Source: Cyanobacteria bacterium SZAS LIN-3 (GTDB lineage Bacteria; Cyanobacteriota; Vampirovibrionia; Obscuribacterales; Obscuribacteraceae). From it: a stretch of 64,000 nt of DNA. The notes beneath the pieces were generated by a model. It was given only the letters and a program-made list of their open reading frames with translations. It made no database searches and was not told the origin of the DNA. Of this stretch, positions 35,735 to 44,351 are shown piece by piece. The translations under genes were made by a program, and so were the position numbers. The DNA is taken from NCBI GenBank assembly GCA_018266215.1, contig JAFEAV010000002.1, positions 124,001 through 188,000 of the forward strand. The letters are read 5' to 3'. The number at the start of each line of letters is the position of its first letter. The first letter of the stretch is position 1.

Positions 35735-37233
35735 AATTGGCCCATGACCTGAGACGCGGGGACGTCGTCGACGTAACCGTTGAATCTCTGGCCAACGGCG
35801 GCGACGGTGTGGCGAAGCTTTCGGGTCTGCCCGTTTTTGTCGATCGCTCGGCGGTTGGAGACAAGCTCAAGGTAAGGCTCTTTGATGTGCGCAAAGATTT
35901 TGCCCGTGGCGAGATTGAGTCCATTGTAGAACCGTCATCGGAGCGGGCGCAGCCTCCCTGTGAGCATTTTGATGCCTGCGGCGGCTGTCAGTGGCAACAC
36001 ATGAAATATGCGGCCCAGGCCGCTCACAAAGAGGGCCTTGTCCGTCAGGCTCTGAAGCATATTGGTGGTCTGGGTGAAGGTGAAGTATTAATCGAAGCCA
36101 TCGCCGGTGCCACTCCCGGTGGTGAATTGCATTATCGCAATAAGGCGCAGTTTCCCGTCCAGTACGTGGACGGTCAGTTTCTTGCCGGCTACTACGGACG
36201 GGGATCACACGACCTGATCAATGTTCGCCACTGTTCCATACAGCCTCCTGAAATGGATGCCATCCTTGCAACTTCGCGTCAGCTTTTGAAGAAGTACAAG
36301 GTCCATGCCTATGATGAAAAGACGCATAAGGGGCTGGTCCGCCACATTTGTTTGCGTCAGAGTTTTCACTCGGGCAAAATCCTCGCTACTTTCGTCATCA
36401 ACTATGCCGAGCCCAAAAATTTCTCCAAGTTTAAAGAGAATGAGGACCTTGTGGTCCTGCTCGATGTGGCCCGGGACCTGGTCGACCAGCACAGCAATGT
36501 CGAAGGTCTGGTGCTCAACTTCAACAATGAGCGCGGCAATCGTATCCTCGGTGACGGCAGTCTAGTGCTGATCGGCATCGAATATGTGGAGGAGGTGCTC
36601 AAGACAAAGCGCACCGACCTGCCGCAGAAGCTCCAGGACGGGCTCAAGCTTCGTCTTTCATCGGCCAGTTTCTTCCAGGTGAATACCGGACAGGCCGTCA
36701 CTCTGCTCGAAATTGTGGCCGACATGGCCCGGGAAGCCCTCAGTCAGTGCAGCGCTCCGGTCATTGTCGACGCTTATGCCGGGGTCGGGACTATCGCTCT
36801 CTGGCTCAGCACGCTGGCTCACACCGTTGTGGCGGTGGAGGAAAACAAGGACGCGGTCAATGACGGTCAGGCCAATACCAAACTCAACGATCTGCCCAAT
36901 GTGGAATTTGTAGAAGGCCGGGTGGAGGACGTTTTGTCCCGCCTGAGCGAGGACGGGGATTTGCTTGAGACCCTCAAGCCCGATCTCCTTGTAGTCGACC
37001 CGCCGCGGAAGGGCCTTTCTCCCGAGGTGCTCACGGCTATTAAAGAGCGCGGCCCCCAGAATCTCATTTATGTCAGTTGCAATCCCACGACACTGGCGCG
37101 GGATCTCAAACTCCTTGGTGATAAAGGAGAAAAAGGTGACCAGAGCGGGTATAAAGCAAAGCGGATAAAGCCGGTGGATCTTTTCCCCCAGACTTATCAT
37201 GTTGAAACGGTAGTGCTGCTTGAGAGGTTCTGA
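35722..37233 (+). CDS. rlmD: RlmD-type 23S rRNA (uracil-5-)-methyltransferase
   Basis: The protein is 503 residues from a TTG at 35722, with AGGA about eight bases upstream. The N-terminus is a TRAM domain (6-68) that binds RNA. A [4Fe-4S] cluster motif follows with C80, C86 and C89 (CEHFDACGGCQWQH), and a fourth Cys in RHCSIQ. The SAM-binding segment is VIVDAYAGVGTIAL, then LVVDPPRKGLSPEVL, and YVSCNPTTLARDL holds the nucleophilic Cys. Members methylate U1939 (RlmD) or U747 (RlmC) in 23S rRNA, or tRNA U54 in related enzymes. The Fe-S motif and TRAM domain fit RlmD or RlmCD. Confidence 0.87.
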   Translation: MAKVKLAHDLRRGDVVDVTVESLANGGDGVAKLSGLPVFVDRSAVGDKLKVRLFDVRKDFARGEIESIVEPSSERAQPPCEHFDACGGCQWQHMKYAAQAAHKEGLVRQALKHIGGLGEGEVLIEAIAGATPGGELHYRNKAQFPVQYVDGQFLAGYYGRGSHDLINVRHCSIQPPEMDAILATSRQLLKKYKVHAYDEKTHKGLVRHICLRQSFHSGKILATFVINYAEPKNFSKFKENEDLVVLLDVARDLVDQHSNVEGLVLNFNNERGNRILGDGSLVLIGIEYVEEVLKTKRTDLPQKLQDGLKLRLSSASFFQVNTGQAVTLLEIVADMAREALSQCSAPVIVDAYAGVGTIALWLSTLAHTVVAVEENKDAVNDGQANTKLNDLPNVEFVEGRVEDVLSRLSEDGDLLETLKPDLLVVDPPRKGLSPEVLTAIKERGPQNLIYVSCNPTTLARDLKLLGDKGEKGDQSGYKAKRIKPVDLFPQTYHVETVVLLERF

Positions 37234-37234
37234 G

Positions 37235-37717
37235 ATGGTTTTGTCGGGTATCTGGAGGAAGAATGAAAATTCGAAAGAGCCTCTGCCCGAAAATATAAGC
37301 GTTAGCCACGACAAGGCCGTGCCGCCCCAGGCGGTGCAGGAGCTGTGCGCCTCGGTAGGCTGGAGCCGGCGCGAGCCCGAGCTCATAGTCAGGGCCCTGC
37401 AGAACTCCCTGGCCGTGGTTTCAATCTGGGTCAAGGGTACGGATTTTAAGCCCGACGAGCTGATTGGCTTTGCCCGGGCTACAGGTGACAAGGTTTTTAA
37501 CGCCACTGTCTGGGATATGGTCGTCCGCCCCGATTACCAGCGAGCCGGCATCGGGCGTCTGGTAATGTGCGAGCTTCTCAAGGAGCTGGACGAGTATCAG
37601 ATCCCGCTTGTAACGCTTTATGCAGATCCCGGCACCGACGGCTTCTACAAGCGCTTTGGATTCCTGGCCGACCCTTCGGGCGTGCGCGGAATGTTTCGCG
37701 AGCGTATCGACTACTAA
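37235..37717 (+). CDS. GNAT-family N-acetyltransferase
   Basis: The protein is 160 residues from the ATG at 37235, one base after the rlmD stop. A TTG at 37220 would overlap rlmD. Motif A for acetyl-CoA is VVRPDYQRAGIGRLVM and motif B is LYADPGTDGFYKRFGF. The substrate is unknown; the neighbourhood is translation-related, so modification of a ribosomal or regulatory protein is possible. A strong GGAGGAAGA ribosome site at 37253-37261 points to an out-of-frame ATG at 37263 that opens only 11 codons, so it is probably incidental. Confidence 0.82.
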   Translation: MVLSGIWRKNENSKEPLPENISVSHDKAVPPQAVQELCASVGWSRREPELIVRALQNSLAVVSIWVKGTDFKPDELIGFARATGDKVFNATVWDMVVRPDYQRAGIGRLVMCELLKELDEYQIPLVTLYADPGTDGFYKRFGFLADPSGVRGMFRERIDY

Positions 37718-37808
37718 ACAATAATATTGGCACAAAGGCCCGTCCGTGGTACTCTTTGTCCCCTGTCTATATTATTGGTCTGTCCACTGGGCAGAGCTTG
37801 GAGATGTC

Positions 37809-38318
37809 ATGAAGGTTATTCTGCAACAGACGGTGTTGAAGCTCGGCAAAGCGGGCGACATTGTTGAAGCCTCTGCGGGCTACTATCGCAACTTTCTTCA
37901 GCCCCGCGGTTTAGCCGTCGTGGCTACCACCGGTACTCTTAAAAAGAGAGAAGAAGATCTGGAAGCAATCCGTAAAAAGGCTGCTGCTCAGCACCAGGCC
38001 GCTCAGGACCTGGCCGACAAGATCAGCGCTCTGGGCGCTGTCAGAGTCACCGCTAAGGTTGGCGAAGGCGGCAAGCTCTACGGCAAGATCACCCACAAAG
38101 AAATCGCTCAGATGATTGAGAAAGAAGTGGGCGCACCGATCGACAAACGATTGATCAAAACTGATGAAGATGTAAGCGCTATCGGCGTTTTCAAGGTTTA
38201 TGTCAAATTGGCTCCGGAAGTACAAGCCGAGCTCAATTGCGAAGTTTCGATCGAAGGCGGAGCCCCGGTCTCCAGCGCTAAAGCCGCAGCTCCCGAAGCT
38301 GCTGCCGTAGAAGCCTAG
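37809..38318 (+). CDS. rplI: 50S ribosomal protein bL9
   Basis: The protein is 169 residues from the ATG at 37809, supported by GGAG six bases upstream. The first 50 residues are the bL9 N-domain that binds 23S rRNA (MKVILQQTVLKLGKAGDIVE and GYYRNFLQPRGLA). A long connecting helix follows (about 50-75), then the C-domain (KLYGKITHKEIAQ and VDKR-like IDKRLI). A short Ala-rich tail of about 20 residues is extra. bL9 helps keep reading frame. A clear terminator lies just downstream. Confidence 0.95.
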   Translation: MKVILQQTVLKLGKAGDIVEASAGYYRNFLQPRGLAVVATTGTLKKREEDLEAIRKKAAAQHQAAQDLADKISALGAVRVTAKVGEGGKLYGKITHKEIAQMIEKEVGAPIDKRLIKTDEDVSAIGVFKVYVKLAPEVQAELNCEVSIEGGAPVSSAKAAAPEAAAVEA

Positions 38319-38374
38319 GTAGTTTTTCGCTCTTCTGTTGATTAGGCAAAACTAATCGATTGTAGCCATTTTTC

Positions 38375-38413
38375 AAAGCCGCCCGGTCCACCTGTTTGGC
38401 CGAGCGGCTTTTT
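38375..38413 (+). terminator. Intrinsic terminator after rplI
   Basis: The arms AAAGCCGC (38375-38382) and GCGGCTTT (38404-38411) pair perfectly and the second arm runs into a five-base T-tract (38409-38413). It lies 57 bp after the rplI stop. The loop contains CCGG and GGCCG, which can extend the stem. Confidence 0.8.
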
Positions 38414-38511
38414 GGCATGTATCAAACTAAATACCTGCTAACGATTTCAAGGGGCAAAAAGCATACAATTGACTGGCTATTTAAATAGAACGTTGGCGGT
38501 AGCTTTAAGCC

Positions 38512-39840
38512 TTGGCCAAATTGAAATTCAATCCAGTCAACTCAATCAAAATTGTCGCGGGCAGCTTTTCACTCTGTCTGCTTTTGAGCTTCTTTGCTTT
38601 TGAGCTGTTTCTCGAATATTGTCCGAGCAAGGATCTGCAATTTCTCGGCCCCAATCAGCTAAAAGACAGACCGCCGGTTTTGAATAAGCTGAAGGCTTAT
38701 GATGAAGAGCACCAGGATCGGCCGACGATCATCCTGGTTGGCTCATCCCTGGCGCAGTACGCATCTAACCTCTGTGATTTCGGTCAGTACGGTCGTCCCG
38801 ATCTCAATAAAGAATTCGCCTCCTACTCTCGCTTTCGTTATCTCGACGAGGTTTTGGCCCGCTCCGGATATAAGGGCCCGGGCAAACTGGAGACCGCTAA
38901 TCTCTCCAATTCCGGGGCCATGATTTCGGAAGATTTTTTGATTATCAAAGAAGCACTGCTCAAGAAAAATCCGCCCCGGGCAATAGTCCTGGAGATAGGA
39001 CCGCGCGACTTTATCGACAATATGACGCCCGATCCTTATCGCTCGCGATTGGCTCAGGTCCTGTCCAAGAAGCAGGAGCCCTTTGTCTGGCGTAGAGACA
39101 GAAGCGTGACCGAAAATGTGGACTTAACGGCGGAGAAACTGTCGCTCTTTTATTCCATGCGTGGTGAGTTGCATGATTGTCTGGTGAAGATGGCCTGCGA
39201 TAACTTGCATCATCCGGCTTCGGTATATCAGGCCACTTTGATGGCGAAGCTGGCGCCGCCTCCGGTAGCCGATCCTGCTGAAAAGACGGCCGCCGATCCC
39301 GGGCAAGACCAGGTCGCCGAAGGCGGCGCTAAGACGCTGGCTGAGGGCGGCAAGGGCACGATGAAGTTTGGTCATATTGATGACAATATCGGCTCAGAGA
39401 AGCTGAAGGAGTATTCGGTCAGCGAATACAAAGGGCGTTACTTGCCGGTTAACCGCAAGAAATGGTCGGTGGAACTGGGTTGCTTTAAAGACCTGATTGC
39501 CTTTTGCGGTGAGAAAAAGATTCCCTTGATCATAGTCAATATGCCGCTTACCGAGCGCAATCTGGCCGTGCTTCCCGATGATTTCAAAAATGAGTACGAA
39601 TCAACCGTCGGCAAGATTTGCCGGGACGCCGAAAGACAAAATCCGCGCTTCGGCTATGTTGATCTGCGCCATGACAATCGCTTCGAGTTGAGCGATTTTA
39701 GAGACACCGTGCACATGCGATCCCCGGGCGGCAAAAAACTGGCCGATTTGCTTGGACCGATCGTGGCGGAGAAAATAGCCGCTCCCTCCGACGCAGCCGA
39801 TGCCGCGAAATTTGCAGGCAAACCCACTAATCTCAATTAG
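38512..39840 (+). CDS. Membrane-anchored SGNH-like protein, family B copy 3
   Basis: This 442-residue protein starts at a TTG without a convincing ribosome site, so the start is tentative. A membrane helix (about 10-33) leads to an extracytoplasmic domain with IILVGSSLAQYAS (Ser79), LSNSGAMISEDF, EIGPRDFIDN and FRDTVHMRSP (Asp-x2-His). These are the same landmarks as in the proteins at 30407 and 32255, but sequence divergence is larger. A Glu/Gly/Ala-rich insert (about 245-285) is low complexity. It stands alone between rplI and xseB. Function is unknown; acyl hydrolase or transferase on a surface polymer is a family-based guess. Confidence 0.62.
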   Translation: MAKLKFNPVNSIKIVAGSFSLCLLLSFFAFELFLEYCPSKDLQFLGPNQLKDRPPVLNKLKAYDEEHQDRPTIILVGSSLAQYASNLCDFGQYGRPDLNKEFASYSRFRYLDEVLARSGYKGPGKLETANLSNSGAMISEDFLIIKEALLKKNPPRAIVLEIGPRDFIDNMTPDPYRSRLAQVLSKKQEPFVWRRDRSVTENVDLTAEKLSLFYSMRGELHDCLVKMACDNLHHPASVYQATLMAKLAPPPVADPAEKTAADPGQDQVAEGGAKTLAEGGKGTMKFGHIDDNIGSEKLKEYSVSEYKGRYLPVNRKKWSVELGCFKDLIAFCGEKKIPLIIVNMPLTERNLAVLPDDFKNEYESTVGKICRDAERQNPRFGYVDLRHDNRFELSDFRDTVHMRSPGGKKLADLLGPIVAEKIAAPSDAADAAKFAGKPTNLN

Positions 39841-40301
39841 TTTGAGTCGCCGGCGAGGATGCTTTCGTGCTCGAAGGGCTCCGCTTCGATAGAGCCGTCG
39901 GCTGTCTTTTTGAGAATTTCTATTTTTTGCTCTGCGCTCTTGATGAACTTTTCGCATTCCACCGAGAGCTTTATGCCTTCTTCGAAGAGTTTGAGCGCTT
40001 CTTCCAGTTTGACTTCGCCGTCGAGTTCTTTGACTACTGATTCCAGCTTGGTCAAAGAGGCCTCAAAATCAATGGTTTGTTCTACCGATTGCATGTGACT
40101 TTTCTCCTTGACTTGTTTTGGTGGGGTGACTTTTTGCTGTTTGACCGCTTTTTCTTTTGCTGGTTTTGCGGCTTTTTCGGTTTTTGCCCTGGTGTCGCCG
40201 GTGGTGCTTGCCTGTTCCTGTCCGGCTTCCAGTGGCTCGATTAATTGGCCTGCAAACATAGTTAGTTGTTTTACTTGATCATCTTTGTCGTCACCACTCA
40301 T
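39837..40301 (-). CDS. xseB: Exodeoxyribonuclease VII small subunit, with optional N-terminal extension
   Basis: The core (last 85 residues) is a typical XseB: two antiparallel helices with FEASLTKLESVVKELD and LEEALKLFEEGIKL. The small subunit binds the tail of XseA. The frame opens at ATG 40301 inside the xseA end (11-bp overlap), giving 154 residues with a Lys/Ala/Thr-rich, disordered extension of 69. An internal ATG at 40094 has GGAG nine bases upstream and would give the usual length of 85. Either start, or both, may be used. The gene is downstream of xseA on the same strand and ends 4 bp inside the SGNH gene. Confidence 0.85.
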   Translation of the reverse strand: MSGDDKDDQVKQLTMFAGQLIEPLEAGQEQASTTGDTRAKTEKAAKPAKEKAVKQQKVTPPKQVKEKSHMQSVEQTIDFEASLTKLESVVKELDGEVKLEEALKLFEEGIKLSVECEKFIKSAEQKIEILKKTADGSIEAEPFEHESILAGDSN

Positions 40302-41517
40302 CGGACTTGGACTCCACTTTTAAGAGCAGCTTGCCGTTTTGCAGGAGCACTTCCACTTCATCGCCTATCTGCAGCTGGCTGGCGCTGAAAATCACCTGGC
40401 CCTGCCTGGTGCGCACCACTGAAAATCCCCTTGCCATGACATTTTGAGGGCCCAGCGCGTGCAATTTTTCCGTAGCCTGAGCCAGTCTGTGCCGCCTTGC
40501 GTCTAGCAGTCTGTCGATGCGATTGGTCAGATGTTGTTTGCGTCTGGATATGTTGACGGCCGCCAACTCCAGTCTGTTTTGATAGCGATTAAGAGCGTTG
40601 ATGGGGCTCAATCGCAGCAGTTCTCTGCGCGCATGCAGAAGTTTTTGTTCCATGGAACTATTCAACTGGCGATGCAGATTGTTCCATTTGTCCAGCAACT
40701 CGATGCTGCCGCGGGCTACCAGTTCGGCTGCTGCGGTGGGGGTCGGGGCTCGCAGGTCGGCGACCAGATCGCAGATGGTTATGTCTGTTTCGTGCCCTAC
40801 CCCGGAGATAATGGGAATGGTGCATTCGGCCACGGCCCTGGCCACCACTTCCGTATTGAAGGACCAGAGATCCTCGATGGAACCGCCGCCGCGGGCGACG
40901 ATGATCACATCGATATCGTTTTGCAATTGCAAGAGTTTTATAGCCTGGGCAACTTCTTCGGCGGAGCCTTCGCCCTGCACTTTTGCCGGAGCAATCAATA
41001 CCGATACGCCGCGATTCCGTCTGGTGATGGCACTCAAAATGTCACGCAAAGCCGCACCAACAGGGCTGGTTACCACGCCCACCTTTTTGGGTAGCATGGG
41101 TATCACTTTCTTCCGCGCCGGATCCAGCAAGCCTTCGCTCTCCAGCTTTTTCTTCAATTGTTCAAAGGCCAGTTGCCACTCGCCGATGCCCACCGGCTCA
41201 AGGCCTGTAGCAATCATTTGGTAAGCGCCGCGTGGCGGGTAGACACTCAATTTGCCTCGGGCGACAACCATCATGCCGTCTTCCAGCTTGAACTTGAGCG
41301 AGGAATTGGAGTTTTTAAAACAGACGCAGGGGAGTGTCGCCTCCTGGTCTTTAAGCGAAAAATACCAGTGGCCCGAAGGATATACCTTGGCGTTGGAAAC
41401 TTCGCCCACTACCAGGACCGAATCGAACAGGTCCTCGAGGGTGTCGCGGATGCGGTTTGTCAGTTGTGAAACTGTCAAAACCGGATTGAGTGGGTGTTCT
41501 TCTTTGAGGCTGTACAT
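40291..41517 (-). CDS. xseA: Exodeoxyribonuclease VII large subunit
   Basis: This 408-residue catalytic subunit digests single-stranded DNA from both ends. An OB-fold domain occupies about 12-110 (VVGEVSNAKVYPSGHWYFSL). The nuclease domain carries KKVGVVTSPVGAALRDIL, VIIVARGGGSIEDLWSFN and GVGHETDITICDLVADLRAPTP, all family signatures. The C-terminal helical region ends with GFSVVRTRQGQVI, also typical. Start is ATG at 41517. xseB follows with an 11-bp overlap, the usual arrangement. Confidence 0.95.
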   Translation of the reverse strand: MYSLKEEHPLNPVLTVSQLTNRIRDTLEDLFDSVLVVGEVSNAKVYPSGHWYFSLKDQEATLPCVCFKNSNSSLKFKLEDGMMVVARGKLSVYPPRGAYQMIATGLEPVGIGEWQLAFEQLKKKLESEGLLDPARKKVIPMLPKKVGVVTSPVGAALRDILSAITRRNRGVSVLIAPAKVQGEGSAEEVAQAIKLLQLQNDIDVIIVARGGGSIEDLWSFNTEVVARAVAECTIPIISGVGHETDITICDLVADLRAPTPTAAAELVARGSIELLDKWNNLHRQLNSSMEQKLLHARRELLRLSPINALNRYQNRLELAAVNISRRKQHLTNRIDRLLDARRHRLAQATEKLHALGPQNVMARGFSVVRTRQGQVIFSASQLQIGDEVEVLLQNGKLLLKVESKSDEW

Positions 41518-41970
41518 TTATATACGGTTGGAAAGTCTGGTCACAATTTCTAGAACGCATCGTCGATCAAATTAGTTCGATTGTCTCTAGATTTTTTTCT
41601 CAAAGGCATAAATCTTCAGTTTTAATCCGGGCCGATGGCGATCGTCCTGGTGCCCTAGTTTATACGCTTTGGGGTTGTTTTTGTCCTCTCTTTGAAATGT
41701 TTTGCGCTGCTTTCGTATTGCCGGCGCATGTCCGATCTCTATCTATCTGATCGCGCTGAAACCCTGATGTCAAGCCAGTTTCGGCCCCACCTGTCGGGGA
41801 ACAATATAGGTGTGGGGAGCGGTCTTTATAAGACAAGTAGGCCTCACGGGAAGATACTCAAAAGCCATAGCCAAAGTCCCTCAATTTCATTTGACGGGCT
41901 GGCTTGTTGTCACATATATTAGTATGACATACAAAAATATGGCACATTCTGGAGCGGAGGGTCAACAGAG
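41518..41970. other. Intergenic region without a convincing gene
   Basis: This 453-bp gap lies between divergent xseA and the 41971 gene. Short frames inside have no ribosome site or coding character. Near the middle, CCCCACCT (41785-41792) and AGGTGTGGGG (41808-41817) can form an imperfect hairpin. The right end holds the likely promoter described separately. No tRNA-like cloverleaf or CRISPR repeat was found by eye. Confidence 0.5.
41907..41935 (+). promoter_or_regulatory. Probable promoter with palindrome upstream of the 41971 gene
   Basis: TTGTCA (41907-41912) and TACAAA (41930-41935) are separated by 17 bp, which suits a sigma70-type promoter. The spacer carries an imperfect inverted repeat, TGTCACATA (41908-41916) against TATGACA (41923-41929), which may be an operator that overlaps the promoter. 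The gene starts 36 bp downstream. Confidence 0.4.
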
Positions 41971-42774
41971 ATGGACCGTACACTGTTTTCGCCAGCTATG
42001 CTGGAGGCTTTTAAGGCCTGTAAACGTGCTTATCAGTTGGCTTACAGTGGCGCCGGCGTAGCCAGTCGCTCCGCCAGTGCCGCCGCCATATGCAAGCGTT
42101 TCATCATGCGTGGGCTCTGCCTGGTCAATCGTGGGCAGGTTGCTACGCCCAGTCAGCTGCAAAAATTTATGGGTCAGCACTGGCCTATAGACAAGCTCAG
42201 CGATCATCCCGGTGGTCGGGATTCGGCTACCAGAGCTTTTCTCTACGCCTATAAGACGCTTTTGAATTATTCGGCCACGCCCTATCGACCGGCCGGCTCC
42301 CATATCGGTGCTGTGGCCCTGAAGGTCAGATCCCGCGTTCCCAATTCGCGCGTCTATATAGAGGACGTTTTTGACATGGTCCTCTGGTACCCGGAGGAGA
42401 AGAAACTGGAGATAGTGCTTTTCCATTTGAAACCACTGCGGGGACAGGCGGTGCAGTGGCCGTCGCCGTCGACCCTTGTGAGGCAACATCTGGCCGAGCG
42501 ATTGAAGGTGCGCTGGCCTTTTGAAAAGCTTGTTCTGACCATGATCAAAGTCGGTCCATCCGAAATGAAGGAGTCGTCCACGACTCTGGAAGAGAGTCTG
42601 TACCGTCTGCACTGGCCCGAGATAGTCAAGTGTCTCGAGGAAATGCAGGATCTTGGCGAAGTGCCGGCCCATGAGGGTGCCTCCTGCGCTTTTTGCCGCG
42701 CTATTGAAGAGAAGATGCCCGGTCGGGAAAGTGAAGCCAGAGGCATGCAAGCGCCTATTTCGCTTTCAGCTTGA
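41971..42774 (+). CDS. PD-(D/E)XK-like protein, possibly catalytically degenerate
   Basis: This 267-residue protein begins LFSPAMLEAFKACKRAYQL, a pattern seen at the start of RecB/Cas4-type nuclease domains, with C17 in the position of a cluster cysteine. The core would be EDVFDMVL (D135) followed by LEIVLFHLK (K154), but the acidic residue two before the Lys is His152. The C-terminus has CAFC (C239, C242). Cas4/AddB-type proteins use four cysteines for an Fe-S cluster and I can place only three. No cas, recombination or phage genes surround it. It starts at ATG with a purine-rich leader (GGAGCGGAGGGTC). A diverged single-strand-binding role is possible. Confidence 0.4.
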   Translation: MDRTLFSPAMLEAFKACKRAYQLAYSGAGVASRSASAAAICKRFIMRGLCLVNRGQVATPSQLQKFMGQHWPIDKLSDHPGGRDSATRAFLYAYKTLLNYSATPYRPAGSHIGAVALKVRSRVPNSRVYIEDVFDMVLWYPEEKKLEIVLFHLKPLRGQAVQWPSPSTLVRQHLAERLKVRWPFEKLVLTMIKVGPSEMKESSTTLEESLYRLHWPEIVKCLEEMQDLGEVPAHEGASCAFCRAIEEKMPGRESEARGMQAPISLSA

Positions 42775-42822
42775 TATGTAATGTGGATATAATTTCTTCC
42801 TTGATTTAAAGGGGAAGAGACT

Positions 42823-44157
42823 GTGCCACAAGACGTAGATCTGCTTGTAGATTCCATTGGTGAGCTTTGCACCAGCGCCAGTGACGCCGGCCTGCTTAAG
42901 GGCGCGGAGTTGGGCCAGATCAGGCGTATAAAGAATGCCGCCATTGCCGCCAGGGACGGTATCATCGTCGCCGTCGGTGAGTCGGCCGAGGTAGCGGCAC
43001 AGGTGCGCGTCACTGATAAGACTGTGCGCCTGGACGCTCAGGGGCGTCTGGTCACTCCCGGGCTGGTGGATCCTCATACGCACTTGATTTTTGACGGTAA
43101 TCGCTGCAACGAATTTTTGATGCGTTGCCAGGGCCGCAGCTATGCCGAAATTGCCGAAGCCGGTGGTGGCATCGTCGCCAGTATGCAAGCGACAAGAAGC
43201 GCCACCATGGATCGTTTGGTGGCACTTGGCCGCAAGCGGTTGGCGAAAATGCTGGCTAGCGGCACCACCAGTTGCGAAGTTAAAACCGGATATGGTCTGG
43301 ATCTGGATTCTGAGCTGCGCATGCTGGCTGCCATTATCGAACTGTCCGGCTCTCAACCGGTGGAGCTTGTCCCGACATTCATGCCAGCGCATGCGGTGCC
43401 CCCTAAAATGGATCGCAGCGACTACGTGAATAGCGTGATTAAAGATATGCTTCCGGCGGCATCAAAGATGGTGGCCGATTGGGGTGGAACAGCTTTCGCT
43501 GATGTCTTCTGCGATCGAGGCTATTTCACGCTTGAGGATACGACTGCCATCTTCGATCGGGCTCTTTCTCTGGGCTTCAAATTGAAGGTTCATTCGGATG
43601 AATTCGTCAATCTCGGTGCCACCACTCTTGCTATCAAGTATGGGGCGGCCAGTTGCGACCATTTGCTCAATGTTTCTGATGAGGAAATAGGGATGCTGGC
43701 TGCATCAAATACTGTCGCTGTGCTGCTTCCAGGTACATCGTTCTTCCTCAACCTGGCTGAACATGCGCGTGCAAGAACGATGATCGATCAGGGCGTCGCC
43801 GTATCGCTCGGCTCGGATTTCAATCCCGGCTCCTGCCATATTTTTTCTTTGCCGCTTATCTGGGGGCTGGCCTGTCTGCACCTCAAAATGACCGCGGCTG
43901 AGGCTCTAAACGCTCATACGGTCAACGCTGCGTATGCCATCGGCCTGGGCGAAAAAGTCGGTCGTCTGTCGCCGGGCTATCAGGCGGATATCACCATATA
44001 TGATGTTAGCTGCTTGGAAGAGATCCCTTATAACCTCGGCTTCAATCCTGTTAGCTCAGTGATCAAACGAGGAGTGGTGGTGCGGGCTCCAGAAGAGGCT
44101 TTTCAAAGTGATCTGCTCGATCGACGTGGTACCACCACCGCACCACTAAAAAACTAG
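42823..44157 (+). CDS. hutI: Imidazolonepropionase (histidine degradation)
   Basis: This 444-residue amidohydrolase opens the imidazolone ring in the third step of histidine breakdown. The metal-binding DPHTHLIF near residue 85 is followed by the HutI-typical NRCNEFLMRCQGRSYAEIAEAGGGI and VKTGYGLDL. Later come FADVFCDRGYFT, HSDEF and SLGSDFNPGSC, which carry the remaining ligands. The start is GTG, with GGGGAAGA just upstream. No other hut gene (hutH, hutU, hutG) lies in the window, so the pathway must be completed elsewhere or the enzyme works alone. Confidence 0.93.
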   Translation: MPQDVDLLVDSIGELCTSASDAGLLKGAELGQIRRIKNAAIAARDGIIVAVGESAEVAAQVRVTDKTVRLDAQGRLVTPGLVDPHTHLIFDGNRCNEFLMRCQGRSYAEIAEAGGGIVASMQATRSATMDRLVALGRKRLAKMLASGTTSCEVKTGYGLDLDSELRMLAAIIELSGSQPVELVPTFMPAHAVPPKMDRSDYVNSVIKDMLPAASKMVADWGGTAFADVFCDRGYFTLEDTTAIFDRALSLGFKLKVHSDEFVNLGATTLAIKYGAASCDHLLNVSDEEIGMLAASNTVAVLLPGTSFFLNLAEHARARTMIDQGVAVSLGSDFNPGSCHIFSLPLIWGLACLHLKMTAAEALNAHTVNAAYAIGLGEKVGRLSPGYQADITIYDVSCLEEIPYNLGFNPVSSVIKRGVVVRAPEEAFQSDLLDRRGTTTAPLKN

Positions 44158-44205
44158 GGCTCGGCAAATTTTTCACTGCTCTCGATAAATTCTTACGATT
44201 TTCTA

Positions 44206-44233
44206 TTGCCTTATTAAAGGCTTTGGTTATAAT
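44206..44233 (+). promoter_or_regulatory. Sigma70-type promoter for the coiled-coil gene
   Basis: TTGCCT (44206-44211) and a perfect TATAAT (44228-44233) are 16 bp apart, 118 bp before the ATG at 44352. The interval between promoter and gene carries GGAGG close to the start. The 5' leader would be about 110 nt. Confidence 0.65.
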
Positions 44234-44351
44234 TCTAATTGTGCCACCACTCCTGGGGGCCTGCGTATTTTATAAGTCGTCTCTCGTTAGAGCATTTGCA
44301 CTGTAGTTGGTGCTCTGTCGCAGCGGGCTTCTTTTTGGAGGATAAGAGTTC

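Noticed and set aside
37263..37298. Good ribosome site and ATG inside the GNAT gene
   Set aside because: The frame stops after 11 codons, so it is either incidental or a tiny peptide that cannot be supported.
41692..41922. 76-residue open frame in the xseA-41971 gap
   Set aside because: No ribosome binding site, no family resemblance and composition unlike neighbouring genes.
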